A stretch of 64,000 bases of DNA from Treponema denticola ATCC 35405 (GTDB taxonomy: Bacteria > Spirochaetota > Spirochaetia > Treponematales > Treponemataceae): the NCBI RefSeq assembly GCF_000008185.1, contig NC_002967.9:930001-994000 (forward strand). The letters are read 5' to 3'. Below are positions 1 through 9,189 of this stretch, piece by piece (the stretch's first letter is position 1; every line of letters begins with the position of its first letter). The notes under the pieces are model-generated. The model was not told the DNA's origin, searched no databases, and saw only the letters and a program-made list of their open reading frames with translations. A program made the translations under genes and the position numbers.

Positions 1-626
1 AAAAAATGATTATTTACGCTGCAAACAATCAGAATTCAATCGACAAAGATTTACAATCTTTAAATGATTTTCATGAAAAAATTGAAACCTATTTCTTAGG
101 TAAGGAAGAGAATGATTTTCATTTATATTTTGAAAGACTTAGAGGCCAGCATGTAAATGTTATTCCACCATATAGTAGAATAAATATTGAAACATTAGCA
201 AGAGTATTTATTTCTGTGTTTTTGCAAAGGCCTCATGAAATGAAAAGTAATGCTATTTCTGTAATAGAAAAGTTTCAAAAAGAAGGTAAAATTTTCAATG
301 GCTCTAAACATGAGGCAAATCTCTATTATTATTGTGCTGTCTTATGGTTTTGGTTTAACCATTCTTTAGTTAATGGTAATATAACAATGAAATCGAAAAC
401 AATGGACATGCATATACTAATGGCTTGTAATATTCTTCTAGAAAAACATCAAAACTCTATTAATGAAAAAATAAAATACTTAGGCATAAAAGAAAATGCT
501 ATTAATGTTTTTAAAAATACAGTTACCATTTTAAATAGTAAAAATTACTTATTTGAGAGAAGAGGTTTATATTCAAAACCAAAGACAGAAAGACTAATAG
601 AGGAGATACAAAATGTCACTATCTAA
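1..626 (+). CDS. AIPR-family (abortive infection) protein, C-terminal part
   Basis: The reading frame is open to the left edge, so this is the 3' part of a longer gene; the ATG at 6 is probably internal. The visible 206 residues begin with an A-N-N-Q-N-S-I motif, then a helical stretch with IETYF and a YFERLRGQ motif. This order (asparagine-rich NSQN-like motif, then an ERxRG motif) is what I associate with the C-terminal half of AIPR proteins, linked to abortive phage infection. It is followed by helices with no catalytic motif that I recognise. The stop overlaps the start of the restriction endonuclease gene by 14 bases, so the two are probably co-translated. Base use is AT-richer than in the endonuclease. 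The family call rests on motif memory; the upstream part, outside the window, would settle it. Confidence 0.6.
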   Translation, partial: KMIIYAANNQNSIDKDLQSLNDFHEKIETYFLGKEENDFHLYFERLRGQHVNVIPPYSRINIETLARVFISVFLQRPHEMKSNAISVIEKFQKEGKIFNGSKHEANLYYYCAVLWFWFNHSLVNGNITMKSKTMDMHILMACNILLEKHQNSINEKIKYLGIKENAINVFKNTVTILNSKNYLFERRGLYSKPKTERLIEEIQNVTI

Positions 627-1389
627 TCAACAAATAATACAGGTCGAAGATATTTTAAAACAAAGCTTACGACATAAATTTCAAAATTATAATCCCGAAC
701 CTGCCGTAATGCCTTTTCATACCCGCTTGTTAGGAAAAGATAGAATGGCATTGTTTTCGTTTATTCATTCCCTAAATACGAATTTTGGTACAACTATTTT
801 TGAACCGGTAGCGGTTGCTCTTGCAAAAACAACATTTAAAAGCGCTGAAAAGCAACAAACAGCCGGAAAAACTATTTCAAGTGAAGCGCAAAATGTCATT
901 CAAACCATTATGGATGACCTTACAACCGGACGGCAGCTACCGGATAAGATTCAAGAAATCGAAAGGATACGTGCAGTATGTCAAAAAGGGGAAATGAAAG
1001 AAGTAAAACCGACGAAGGTTGATGTGAAACTTGTTTCAAAGAATGATGAAATGTTTCTTATTGATATAAAATCGGCAAAACCGAATATCGGTGAATTTAA
1101 AGGATTTAAACGTACCCTTTTAGAATGGGTTGCGGTAACACTTGCCGAACATCCGAAAGCTCATATCCATACATTTCTTGCAATTCCGTATAATCCGTAT
1201 GAACCGAAAGAATACAGCCGCTGGACAATGCGAGGGATGATTGATTTGGAATATGAGCTAAAAGTTGCGGCAGAATTTTGGGACTTTTTAGGCGGCACCG
1301 GATTATACGAAGCATTGTTGAATATTTTTGAGAAAGTCGGAATTGAACTGCGTCCAGAAATCGATGCCTATTTTGCACAGCATAGATAG
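613..1389 (+). CDS. Type II restriction endonuclease, TdeIII family
   Basis: The 258-residue protein matches the TdeIII/MjaII-type endonuclease family (as I recall, GGNCC specificity). The likely nuclease core lies at about residues 130-165: KVDVKL, a turn, then LIDIKSAKPN, a PD-(D/E)xK-like D-x-K arrangement. A basic segment (EFKGFKRTLLEW) follows. The length is normal for the family and the frame is intact. The ATG lies inside the end of the AIPR-like gene (14-base overlap). No methyltransferase is visible, so the protecting enzyme is presumably left of the window. It acts in the cytoplasm on unmethylated foreign DNA. The family is fairly certain; the recognition sequence is recalled, not read from the sequence. 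Confidence 0.85.
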   Translation: MSLSNQQIIQVEDILKQSLRHKFQNYNPEPAVMPFHTRLLGKDRMALFSFIHSLNTNFGTTIFEPVAVALAKTTFKSAEKQQTAGKTISSEAQNVIQTIMDDLTTGRQLPDKIQEIERIRAVCQKGEMKEVKPTKVDVKLVSKNDEMFLIDIKSAKPNIGEFKGFKRTLLEWVAVTLAEHPKAHIHTFLAIPYNPYEPKEYSRWTMRGMIDLEYELKVAAEFWDFLGGTGLYEALLNIFEKVGIELRPEIDAYFAQHR

Positions 1390-1412
1390 AAAAAATCTGG
1401 ATTTGTGTATGT

Positions 1413-1588
1413 ATGGTAGATAAGAAGATAAAAAAGTTCAATTTAGCCGCAGTTACAGAGTCTCGATTGGCAGAATTGAAAGCCTTTCGGTGCAACTTGC
1501 TCCTATTGATAAGCAGCTGAAGGCTGTCAAAAAGATAGCATTCTACGAATCCGAGAGCACTGCTGCAAAAGCGGTGACGGTTGCTTGA
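1413..1588 (+). pseudogene. Frameshifted remnant of a small gene
   Basis: Downstream of the endonuclease an ATG opens a frame reading MVDKKIKKFNLAAVTESR. The coding-like signal then moves to the next frame, which reads SIGRIESLSVQLAPIDKQ and ends with a stop at 1586-1588. Together they look like one short gene broken by a frameshift near 1455-1470. I do not recognise the product. The rest of the 1390-1785 gap holds another coding-like scrap before 1710 but no intact gene. Either part could be chance. Confidence 0.3.
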
Positions 1589-1785
1589 GCAGAAAAGAAA
1601 TGACATTGGGTAAATGGTTGTGAGGTAATATATATGTAAAGTAGTAGAGAAAGAACAAAAATCATTCAAGGCAAATTCTACATAGTGTATTATGACGAAG
1701 AAAAATAGTATTTTGTATATACATAATAGTTAGACTGTATTTTTCTGCAAAATTGATATTTTGCAAAACAAAGCCGTGTTTTTAT

Positions 1786-3144
1786 TCATTGCTTATCAAT
1801 ATCCTTATTACTTTCAGAATTATCTCTTCCAGCCAAAATACTGAAATTATATCTGAATGATTGTGCTAAATCTGTATTCAAATAATATTCTACCCATTTT
1901 CTATTTAATAATCTGTATTGTTTATTCAAGTCCCAGAAAACTTTAAAATTTTTTTTATTTCCGAAATCGGTAGAATCCTCTAAACAAAAGGGAACAATAA
2001 AGACAAATATAAACATACAAGTTTTTAGTTCTGCATATAAATATGGATATTTTTTGTCATCTGTTTTACGTGTGTATAGAACAATTTCTGGTTGCTCAAA
2101 ATAATTCTGCCTATCCAAAAAGCACATTACGGGTGGTAAATTAATTGTAGAACCATCATTTTTTATATTATTTATCCATTCAACGGTTTTAATAAATTTT
2201 GACAACTCGGAATTATCAATTAACCCTAATGCAAATTTCACAAGGCAGCGATAAATGTTCATTGGATTGACATTTGTATCAGACTCTAATTTAAGATGAA
2301 GGTCTCCTTTTTCATTTACAGCAGGTTTATCTGTGCGATGTCTAATAATAGGACAATTCTTCTTTTTATCATACTCTATAGTTATTCCATCCCTATAATG
2401 CAAAGTTGGAATACCATTTTTCCCTTTGGAGCCATATATAGTCCTATAGAGTTTTATCAATTCAAAAAAATCTTTTTCGATCGTTCCTGCAAATCTTGAA
2501 TTACACGCATCACATTCCTCTGTACATATAAAAATTTTATTTCCAATGCTTTCGCTTATTGCATGAGCTTTTTCTTTAAATGTAGTGCCATCTGCTGCAG
2601 AACGACCACAATATCTACAAACTCTTTTAGTCCTATCTTTTTCACCGATTACATTCTGTATTCTCGTTGAAAACATAATAAATTCATATTTTTTTTCAAG
2701 CTCAGCAAAAGAATCTGTATAATCCTTTTCAAGTTTTACGATTTTTTCCTTAAATATTTCTTCTGAAGCATTGTTATTGATGCATTTAAGATATTCAAAA
2801 ATTTTTAATATTTCTAATGGATCCATCAATAGATAAGGTATGATTATAAAAAATTGATTATTTGGTATATCCTTTATGATTTTGTTAAGTTTTTGTATTT
2901 CGGGTTTTATTTTTGATTTTTCTTGTGAAAAATTAAACATTCTATTTTTAATTTCATTAGACATGCAAAGAGGACTTTTGATATTAATTTTGTGATTTAC
3001 AGCATCTACATCCGCAAAAACTTCCATTAACTCTAAATAAAACTCAAATCCTGCTTTATTATTATCAATTAACAACTGATGGTCGCCATCAACCGTGTAT
3101 ATGTTAAGAACTAATTTATCATCAAAACTATTAGTTGAATTCAT
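1786..3144 (-). CDS. HNH-type nuclease domain protein
   Basis: The 452-residue protein has a zinc-binding HNH_5-like core at about residues 176-215: CRYCG, then KAHAISES with the histidine near 194, then CDACN near 211-215. The spacing CxxC...AH...CxxCN is typical of HNH nucleases that have a structural zinc. The first 170 residues are charged, AT-rich in coding, and predicted helical, with a coiled-coil-like stretch around 125-155. The C-terminal 230 residues match no family I know. No signal peptide is visible. It lies in the opposite orientation to the flanking genes. A role in defence is suggested by the neighbours (restriction enzyme, AIPR, KAP ATPase), but a mobile or housekeeping nuclease is equally possible from sequence alone. 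Confidence 0.6.
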   Translation of the reverse strand: MNSTNSFDDKLVLNIYTVDGDHQLLIDNNKAGFEFYLELMEVFADVDAVNHKINIKSPLCMSNEIKNRMFNFSQEKSKIKPEIQKLNKIIKDIPNNQFFIIIPYLLMDPLEILKIFEYLKCINNNASEEIFKEKIVKLEKDYTDSFAELEKKYEFIMFSTRIQNVIGEKDRTKRVCRYCGRSAADGTTFKEKAHAISESIGNKIFICTEECDACNSRFAGTIEKDFFELIKLYRTIYGSKGKNGIPTLHYRDGITIEYDKKKNCPIIRHRTDKPAVNEKGDLHLKLESDTNVNPMNIYRCLVKFALGLIDNSELSKFIKTVEWINNIKNDGSTINLPPVMCFLDRQNYFEQPEIVLYTRKTDDKKYPYLYAELKTCMFIFVFIVPFCLEDSTDFGNKKNFKVFWDLNKQYRLLNRKWVEYYLNTDLAQSFRYNFSILAGRDNSESNKDIDKQ

Positions 3145-3236
3145 ATAATACCTCTAAAACTACTCATCTTTAAGCATTATAGCATATTCTATTTCTTTGT
3201 TAAAGTTAAAAATATATTTTGACCAGAGATTTCGCA

Positions 3237-3497
3237 TTATAAAGCCTGCAAGGCTCTTTCGAGGCAATCTTCCCGTTTGTCGCACAGATATTGCTTATGA
3301 CAAAGCGGCATCTTCTTTGCTTTTATAATATCCGAGAAATTAATCATAATATCATAATTAAAAAATATAATTCTGCTTATTGACTTTCCCCCGCCTTTGT
3401 TTTCAGCCAAAATATATCGCCGATAGACAATGTTTCGTTTATTGTATGGACGCCGGGCGGGAGAATAATTAAAATCGGAGTAACCTGTAGGAGGCTC
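3237..3497 (-). pseudogene. Decayed minus-strand coding remnant
   Basis: The 354-base gap before the ABC gene has two coding-like minus-strand stretches in adjacent frames. The first (about 3377-3496) reads TPILIILPPGVHTINETL and on to GDIFWLKTKAGESQ-stop. The second, shifted one base, continues to a stop at 3237 with KKMPLCHKQYLCDKREDC near its end. They look like the C-terminal part of one gene that was frameshifted and truncated where the ABC gene begins. The product is not recognised. Chance open frames cannot be ruled out. Confidence 0.3.
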
Positions 3498-3498
3498 T

Positions 3499-5244
3499 AT
3501 GCTAAAAACGGTGCGGGCTTTTTTGACCCTTATGCAAAATCAAAAAAAGGAAATTGTTTTTTCCGTTGTATTAAGTTTTATCGACGGCTTTTTTATAATG
3601 ATACCTTTTATCATCGCCTTTAAAATTGTAAACGCCGTACCGCTTTTTAATCCCGCCGCTTCGGGAACGCTTGATGTCCGCACTATGTACCGGTACATCG
3701 GCATTATGGCGGCAGCGGTTTTTATTAGAATTGTACTGCGTTACTTTACGCTCTATTTCCGCGGCGGGGCAGGTTATAAGGCAATGTGCCGCGAGCGTAA
3801 AAACTTAGGAACACGATTACGAAAGGTATCGCTCGGCTTTCTCAATGAAAAAAACACGGGCGACTTGGTTTCGACCATTACTTCCGATGCGGCGTTTTTG
3901 GAAATTGAAGGCATGGTCGTTATCGAAAAAATCGCCGTGGGTATTCCTGTTTTTGCTATCGGACTTACTGTCTTGCTTGTCTTCGATTACCGCATCTTTT
4001 TGCTCACCGCTTTTTTGTTTATTCCGGTATGGTACATGTACAGAAAATTATCTACATTGCAAGACAAGTTAAAAATAAACCGGCAGGACTTTATCGGAAA
4101 AGTTACCGCCGATATTGTTGAATTTATCAACGGGATCCATGTGCTTAAAATATACAACATGGCGGAAAAGCGGTTTTCAAAAACGGCTGAAGCGGTAAAG
4201 AATTTACGGGATTTTTCCGTCCGCGCGGAACTTGCTCATATTCCTGTCGTCTCTCTTTTTCAGTTTTGCTTACGGCTTGTTACGGCGGGAATAGTTTTTT
4301 CTTCCGCCCTGCTTTTTTTACGGGGAACACTTTCTTTTGCACAAATCTTTTTGCTGATGACCGCCTCTTTCAGTTTGTTTAGCGGTATTGAAGCGATGGG
4401 GATTTTCAGTATCTTTTCTAAAATGACTCAGCAGTCAATCGACCGTATGAATGCCATCAAAGCGGTTCCGGAAATGCAAAACCTTTCAGGGAACCTGCTG
4501 CTCGATCCTCAAAATCCGCACGCCTTCGATATTCAATTTGAAGATGTTTCTTTTGCCTACGCCGAAAAAGAGGTGCTGCATAATATCAGCTTTTCAGTTC
4601 CAGAAAAAACGGTAACCGCTCTTGCAGGTCTTTCGGGGAGCGGCAAGACGACTATTGTGAATCTGCTTGCTCGTTTTTGGGATATAAAAAAGGGGCGCAT
4701 CAGTATCGGCGGCACCGATATTAAAGAACTCAATTACGAAAACCTTTTGCACAATATCAGCTTTGTGTTTCAGGATGTGTTTTTGTTTAACGACACGATA
4801 TTGAATAATATCAGGCTCGGCCGGGAAACCGCTTCTTTGGAGGAAGTGTATCAGGCGGCTGAGCGTGCGGGCTGCACCGATTTTATTATGCAAAGTGAAA
4901 AGGGCTACGATACGGTTATAGGAGAGGCGGGCTTGCGGCTTTCGGGCGGAGAAAAACAGCGCATTTCGATTGCCCGTGCTTTTCTTAAAAATGCCCCGAT
5001 TGTACTATTGGACGAGGTAATCGCCAATGTTGATGCGGAAAACGAAGCCAAAATACAAGCCGCCTTACAGGAATTGCTCAAAGATAAAACCGTCATCATG
5101 ATTGCTCACAATCTGACAAGTCTCCGCAACGCCGGCCAAATTCTGGTCCTCGAAAATGGGCACATTGTTCAGTGCGACAGGCATGAGGAGCTGATAAAAG
5201 AAGAAGGTTTATATAGAAAATTGTGGGAAGAATCCAAGAACTGA
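3499..5244 (+). CDS. Half-size ABC exporter (permease-ATPase fusion)
   Basis: The 581-residue protein has an N-terminal six-helix exporter-type membrane domain (about 1-310) and a C-terminal ATPase: Walker A GLSGSGKTT near 376-384, signature LSGGEKQR near 480, Walker B IVLLDE near 501-506, and an H-loop in IAHNL. All catalytic residues look intact. It starts at an ATG eight bases after a strong AGGAGG. It resembles the IrtB/YbtQ-like proteins at 14-17.7 kb and is likewise richer in GC than the genes around it. Such proteins work as dimers, often with a second half-transporter encoded next door, but none is adjacent here. It may homodimerise, pair with a distant subunit, or be a leftover of a lost pair. 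The substrate cannot be read from the sequence. Confidence 0.85.
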   Translation: MLKTVRAFLTLMQNQKKEIVFSVVLSFIDGFFIMIPFIIAFKIVNAVPLFNPAASGTLDVRTMYRYIGIMAAAVFIRIVLRYFTLYFRGGAGYKAMCRERKNLGTRLRKVSLGFLNEKNTGDLVSTITSDAAFLEIEGMVVIEKIAVGIPVFAIGLTVLLVFDYRIFLLTAFLFIPVWYMYRKLSTLQDKLKINRQDFIGKVTADIVEFINGIHVLKIYNMAEKRFSKTAEAVKNLRDFSVRAELAHIPVVSLFQFCLRLVTAGIVFSSALLFLRGTLSFAQIFLLMTASFSLFSGIEAMGIFSIFSKMTQQSIDRMNAIKAVPEMQNLSGNLLLDPQNPHAFDIQFEDVSFAYAEKEVLHNISFSVPEKTVTALAGLSGSGKTTIVNLLARFWDIKKGRISIGGTDIKELNYENLLHNISFVFQDVFLFNDTILNNIRLGRETASLEEVYQAAERAGCTDFIMQSEKGYDTVIGEAGLRLSGGEKQRISIARAFLKNAPIVLLDEVIANVDAENEAKIQAALQELLKDKTVIMIAHNLTSLRNAGQILVLENGHIVQCDRHEELIKEEGLYRKLWEESKN

Positions 5245-5416
5245 CGGCAGTTTTTTGTTTGTAAGTATATCGGGGAAAACCTATATTTTCGTCTTACTAT
5301 CAAAATCGTATCTCATGCCCTCTTTGTTTTTTTGCATAAAACGGGTATAATAAAACCGTTGGGTATTTTAAGAGAATTTAAAAAAATGATATTGTAAAAA
5401 GGGTTGTAGAGGGGCA

Positions 5417-8400
5417 ATGAAAATTATTAAACAAATTTTTAAAAAAAATAAAAGCTTGAAAAGGGATAATGTTATTCCTGCAAAGCAAGATATTATCCTA
5501 TTTAATAATTCTCCAATCGGTAATTCAAATAATGATATATTTGATTTAAAGATTAAAGCACAAGCCGTAAAAAAGGCTATAGATGAAAAGGCTAATACAG
5601 TAGCATTAATTGGTGAATATGGAAGTGGAAAATCAAGTCTAACAAACATTCTATATGAAGATAATAAGGAATGCTTTGAGAAGCCTATTTATATCAATCT
5701 TTGGGATTGTGTTTGTAAACATGATAATGAAACTTCAAAGAATCAAAATCAAATTGATATATTCACGAAATCTTTTTTATATCAATTTGCAGCGGGATAT
5801 GGTAATAAATCATTTTCGAAATATATAAATCAAAGATTAAGTAAAAACTATGGTAAACTTTCGCTATCAACTTCGGGATGGAAAGGAACGAAATTCTTAA
5901 TCGGGATTGCTTTGTTTTTATTCTTGGTGCTATTCATCGGAAAAATTCCAATAAGTATACCTATAAGAAACTGTAATATTACTATTCCATACCAATTATC
6001 TCTTTTTCTTAGTCTTATATTATTATGGTTTACTTTAAAAAATGAGAATTTTTTATTTTCATTGTGGGATTCACAAGGAAAAATAGAGCCATCCGATACT
6101 GATACATTTGAAGTATTTAAAGAAATTATCGTAAAATTAAAACCGAAATTAAAAAAAAGACTTATAATAATTGAAGATTTAGATCGAACTGATGACGCTT
6201 TTATAGTAATTTCACTTTTAAAAGAATTATATAGATTTATTAATTTGCTTTCCGATGATGAAAAAAATAAATATGTATTTATTGTCTCATTGAAATCGGA
6301 AGAATCTCTAGTTTCACAAAAATCTAATAATGAGAATAAAGAAAGCTTAAGTATTTATTCAAAAATTTTTGATTACACAGTTTGGATTAGACCACTCCAT
6401 TTTGAAAATATTAAAGACATTTTTAAACAATTATTAGAATGTCAACGTTTTGATGAAGATACAGTAAAGAATATTCTGCCTCAACTTTATTGGATTATGC
6501 AAGGAGAAGGATTGTCTATTCGTGAAATAAAAGACCGCCTGAATGAAACTTTTCTATTGTATAGCTCTTTACATAATCGTGATTCTTCAAAAGATTCCGT
6601 AAGTTATAAAAAATGTGCAGCCGTAGTGTATCTCCAACGGCAATATCCGAAAATTTTTCAAAAATTAATACAGGAAGAAAAAAGATTCTCAGAATATGTC
6701 AACAATTTTTATTATAATGATTCTAAGTTAGATATTTCAATCTTTGACTCTGAAAACAATGCAATTTCTGCAGAAGAAAGAAAAGAAAAAGAAATGTTTG
6801 ATAATGATTTTAGTAAAATGTTTGAAAATAAAGATATTGAGAATGATTATTCAATGTATTTTTATAATTATCCATCCAATGCATATATCAAGACATCGGA
6901 AGAAAAAACTGTTTATGATGCAATTATAAAAAATGATGTTGTATTCATTGCTGCTGAGAACAATAAAAAAATCATTCAAAAAGTTGTAACAGAAAAAGAA
7001 TCAAAAGTAATATATGATGCTTGTAATGAATTAGTAGAATATAAACGTTTTTATGGTGAAATCGTTTTTGAGTTTGAAGAAATATTTGAGGCAGCATTTC
7101 AAAAACAAAAATATTATACAATGAAATCAATCTTTGAATTTATAAAAAATAACATAGAACCGAATAAATCGATTGTTTATGGAGCTAAAATATGTTCATA
7201 TAACTGTATAAAGAATAATGAGGAGCAAAGAAATACACTTATTAAGTTTTTGATAGAAAAAATAATAGAAGAATATAATAAAAAAGGAAATGTAGAATTT
7301 ATTGAAGGATGTAGAATAAGTGTTATTAATTATTTTCCTAAAAATATTGGTAAATTTAAAGATATATTTCTTAATTCTGCTTTACCTATTATAGATATTT
7401 CAACTATAAATTTAATAAAAGATAACTCTGATATTTTCAATTGTCTTAATTTTGAATCATTAAATTCAAGCAATTACAAAGATTTCTTTTTATTTTTAGA
7501 GGATAAAATATTTACCGAAGAAGAAAAAGAAAATCTAGTAGATTGTTTAACTAAAATAACAAACTTTGAATCTTTTTCAGATATTGGAATTAATCTTAAA
7601 AATTTACTAACTAAACATAAAATATTTAAATCTGAATTATTTAATATTATTTATGAAGAACTCAAAGAAAATGCTAAAGAAGAAATTATTGATTATGTAC
7701 AAGCTGTAGGTTGCTTTAACCTTACCGCAGATAATTTGAAACAAATAAATGACTTATATACTGGCAGTATTACTGATATTGATCTCATAGAATCATTAGA
7801 AAAGAATAACCTTTTCAATTCTTCGGTATATTCAAGAATAAAGATAAATAATTTTGACTCATTTGATTTTGATGCCGAGTGGATACAAAAGAATATAAGT
7901 GAAATTGCTAAAATTATTTATAATGAAGACTCTACTCTTATTTATAAACTAAGAGAAAAATTTATTGAAAATCAAAAAATTTCAAAAATATATCAACTCT
8001 TCAATGAACCATTTGAATTTTTACGTTCGGAAGAAATAGATTTAATAGAGTCGTCTGACTTATATTGGGCAACTGACTTTGATAGAATCCAATTATCCCA
8101 TATAGATTTATATTCAAATTATTGTAATCAAAAAGAATTACAGTCAGATCAGCTATTTTCTTTTTTTAAATCTTTATTTTTTCACGATAATACAAGCAAT
8201 AGGATTACTGATAAAGATTTAATAAACGATTTATTATCTAAAATTAATTTTTCTGTATGTAAATTCAATTTGCTGACTATAGAACAACAGAATAAGATTA
8301 TTGATGTCTTTATGCCTATATTAAATTTAGATGATTATAAATCTGCAATGGAATTTATACAAAAAATAAAATGTCATATTGATAAACTGGATAGTTCAAT

Positions 8401-9043
8401 ACAAAAAAACATTTCTATTGGTGAAGAAATATTTGATGTATATATCGAAATTTGTAATGATATTTCAGCCCCTACAGAGATTGTTTTGGAATTTTTAAAT
8501 ACTCAAAAAATAAACTCATCGCTTACTGAAGCAATTACTTTAAAACTTTATGAAAAAGAATATTTTGTTCCATATATTATTGGAAAATCACTTTTTGAGA
8601 ATCAATTCTTCTATGATCACAATATACCACTTATTGAATTTTATAAAGCTTATTGTAAAAGTGTCAATTATTTTGAACTAGTAAAAAATTCAGATTTAAT
8701 AAATAAATTCTATGAACAAGAACTTTATAATAGTAATTTAGATATGGAACGGATCAAACCTTTTATGAAATTCAGACAGACCTATAAACTTTTGGAGTTA
8801 ACATTATTTTTACTAAGAGATAATACTGATCGAAAAAAATATATATCTGAAATAACTCATATTAATTCTTATGGTGACTCAAAGCAATTCATTAGCTTAA
8901 TAACACAAGAACCATATATTGAATTGTTCCATAATGATGTTGAATTGAGAAATATTGTGAAAGAGAAACTTTGGGAAATAGACCCTACAGGAAAAGCAAA
9001 AAAAAGGTGTTTTAAAAAGAATTTTTACAAGTCGATTAGATAA
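5417..9043 (+). CDS. KAP/YobI-like P-loop ATPase
   Basis: The 1208-residue protein has a Walker A motif GEYGSGKSS at about 66-74. Two hydrophobic segments (about 159-180 and 189-207) sit inside the P-loop domain. The Walker B motif LIIIEDLDR lies near 249-257, followed by sensor-like helices with REIKDRLNE. Two membrane segments between Walker A and an ED-LDR Walker B are the signature of KAP-family NTPases; length and layout match the YobI-like group (Bacillus YobI is of similar size). The remaining 800 residues are repetitive, helical and Asn/Glu/Lys/Ile-rich. The gene is markedly AT-rich. An AGAGGGG ribosome site precedes the ATG. The KAP family includes PifA, which excludes phage T7, so with its neighbours a membrane-attached defence role is plausible but inferred. 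Confidence 0.75.
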   Translation: MKIIKQIFKKNKSLKRDNVIPAKQDIILFNNSPIGNSNNDIFDLKIKAQAVKKAIDEKANTVALIGEYGSGKSSLTNILYEDNKECFEKPIYINLWDCVCKHDNETSKNQNQIDIFTKSFLYQFAAGYGNKSFSKYINQRLSKNYGKLSLSTSGWKGTKFLIGIALFLFLVLFIGKIPISIPIRNCNITIPYQLSLFLSLILLWFTLKNENFLFSLWDSQGKIEPSDTDTFEVFKEIIVKLKPKLKKRLIIIEDLDRTDDAFIVISLLKELYRFINLLSDDEKNKYVFIVSLKSEESLVSQKSNNENKESLSIYSKIFDYTVWIRPLHFENIKDIFKQLLECQRFDEDTVKNILPQLYWIMQGEGLSIREIKDRLNETFLLYSSLHNRDSSKDSVSYKKCAAVVYLQRQYPKIFQKLIQEEKRFSEYVNNFYYNDSKLDISIFDSENNAISAEERKEKEMFDNDFSKMFENKDIENDYSMYFYNYPSNAYIKTSEEKTVYDAIIKNDVVFIAAENNKKIIQKVVTEKESKVIYDACNELVEYKRFYGEIVFEFEEIFEAAFQKQKYYTMKSIFEFIKNNIEPNKSIVYGAKICSYNCIKNNEEQRNTLIKFLIEKIIEEYNKKGNVEFIEGCRISVINYFPKNIGKFKDIFLNSALPIIDISTINLIKDNSDIFNCLNFESLNSSNYKDFFLFLEDKIFTEEEKENLVDCLTKITNFESFSDIGINLKNLLTKHKIFKSELFNIIYEELKENAKEEIIDYVQAVGCFNLTADNLKQINDLYTGSITDIDLIESLEKNNLFNSSVYSRIKINNFDSFDFDAEWIQKNISEIAKIIYNEDSTLIYKLREKFIENQKISKIYQLFNEPFEFLRSEEIDLIESSDLYWATDFDRIQLSHIDLYSNYCNQKELQSDQLFSFFKSLFFHDNTSNRITDKDLINDLLSKINFSVCKFNLLTIEQQNKIIDVFMPILNLDDYKSAMEFIQKIKCHIDKLDSSIQKNISIGEEIFDVYIEICNDISAPTEIVLEFLNTQKINSSLTEAITLKLYEKEYFVPYIIGKSLFENQFFYDHNIPLIEFYKAYCKSVNYFELVKNSDLINKFYEQELYNSNLDMERIKPFMKFRQTYKLLELTLFLLRDNTDRKKYISEITHINSYGDSKQFISLITQEPYIELFHNDVELRNIVKEKLWEIDPTGKAKKRCFKKNFYKSIR

Positions 9044-9086
9044 AGAATTGGTCAAAAAATATGGAAACAAGAATTAATATTTCTGT

Positions 9087-9185
9087 ATGTATAATGAGCC
9101 TAACTATAAGTGGCTTGAAAGTTATAAAATTTATAAGCAACGCTGTGAAGATAGAACCGGTATGTATTACACCGAAGAAACCTAA
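9087..9185 (+). pseudogene. Short coding remnant behind the KAP gene
   Basis: Between the KAP ATPase and the AraC gene, a 32-codon frame reads YNEPNYKWLESYKIY and then QRCEDRTGMYYTEET-stop. Its residue composition looks like real protein rather than AT-rich noise. It has no ribosome-binding site, so it may be the C-terminal scrap of a lost gene. The product is not recognised. Confidence 0.25.
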
Positions 9186-9189
9186 CCTT

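Noticed and set aside
1106-1669. 187-codon minus-strand frame
   Set aside because: It lies mostly antisense to the endonuclease gene and its composition does not look like protein.
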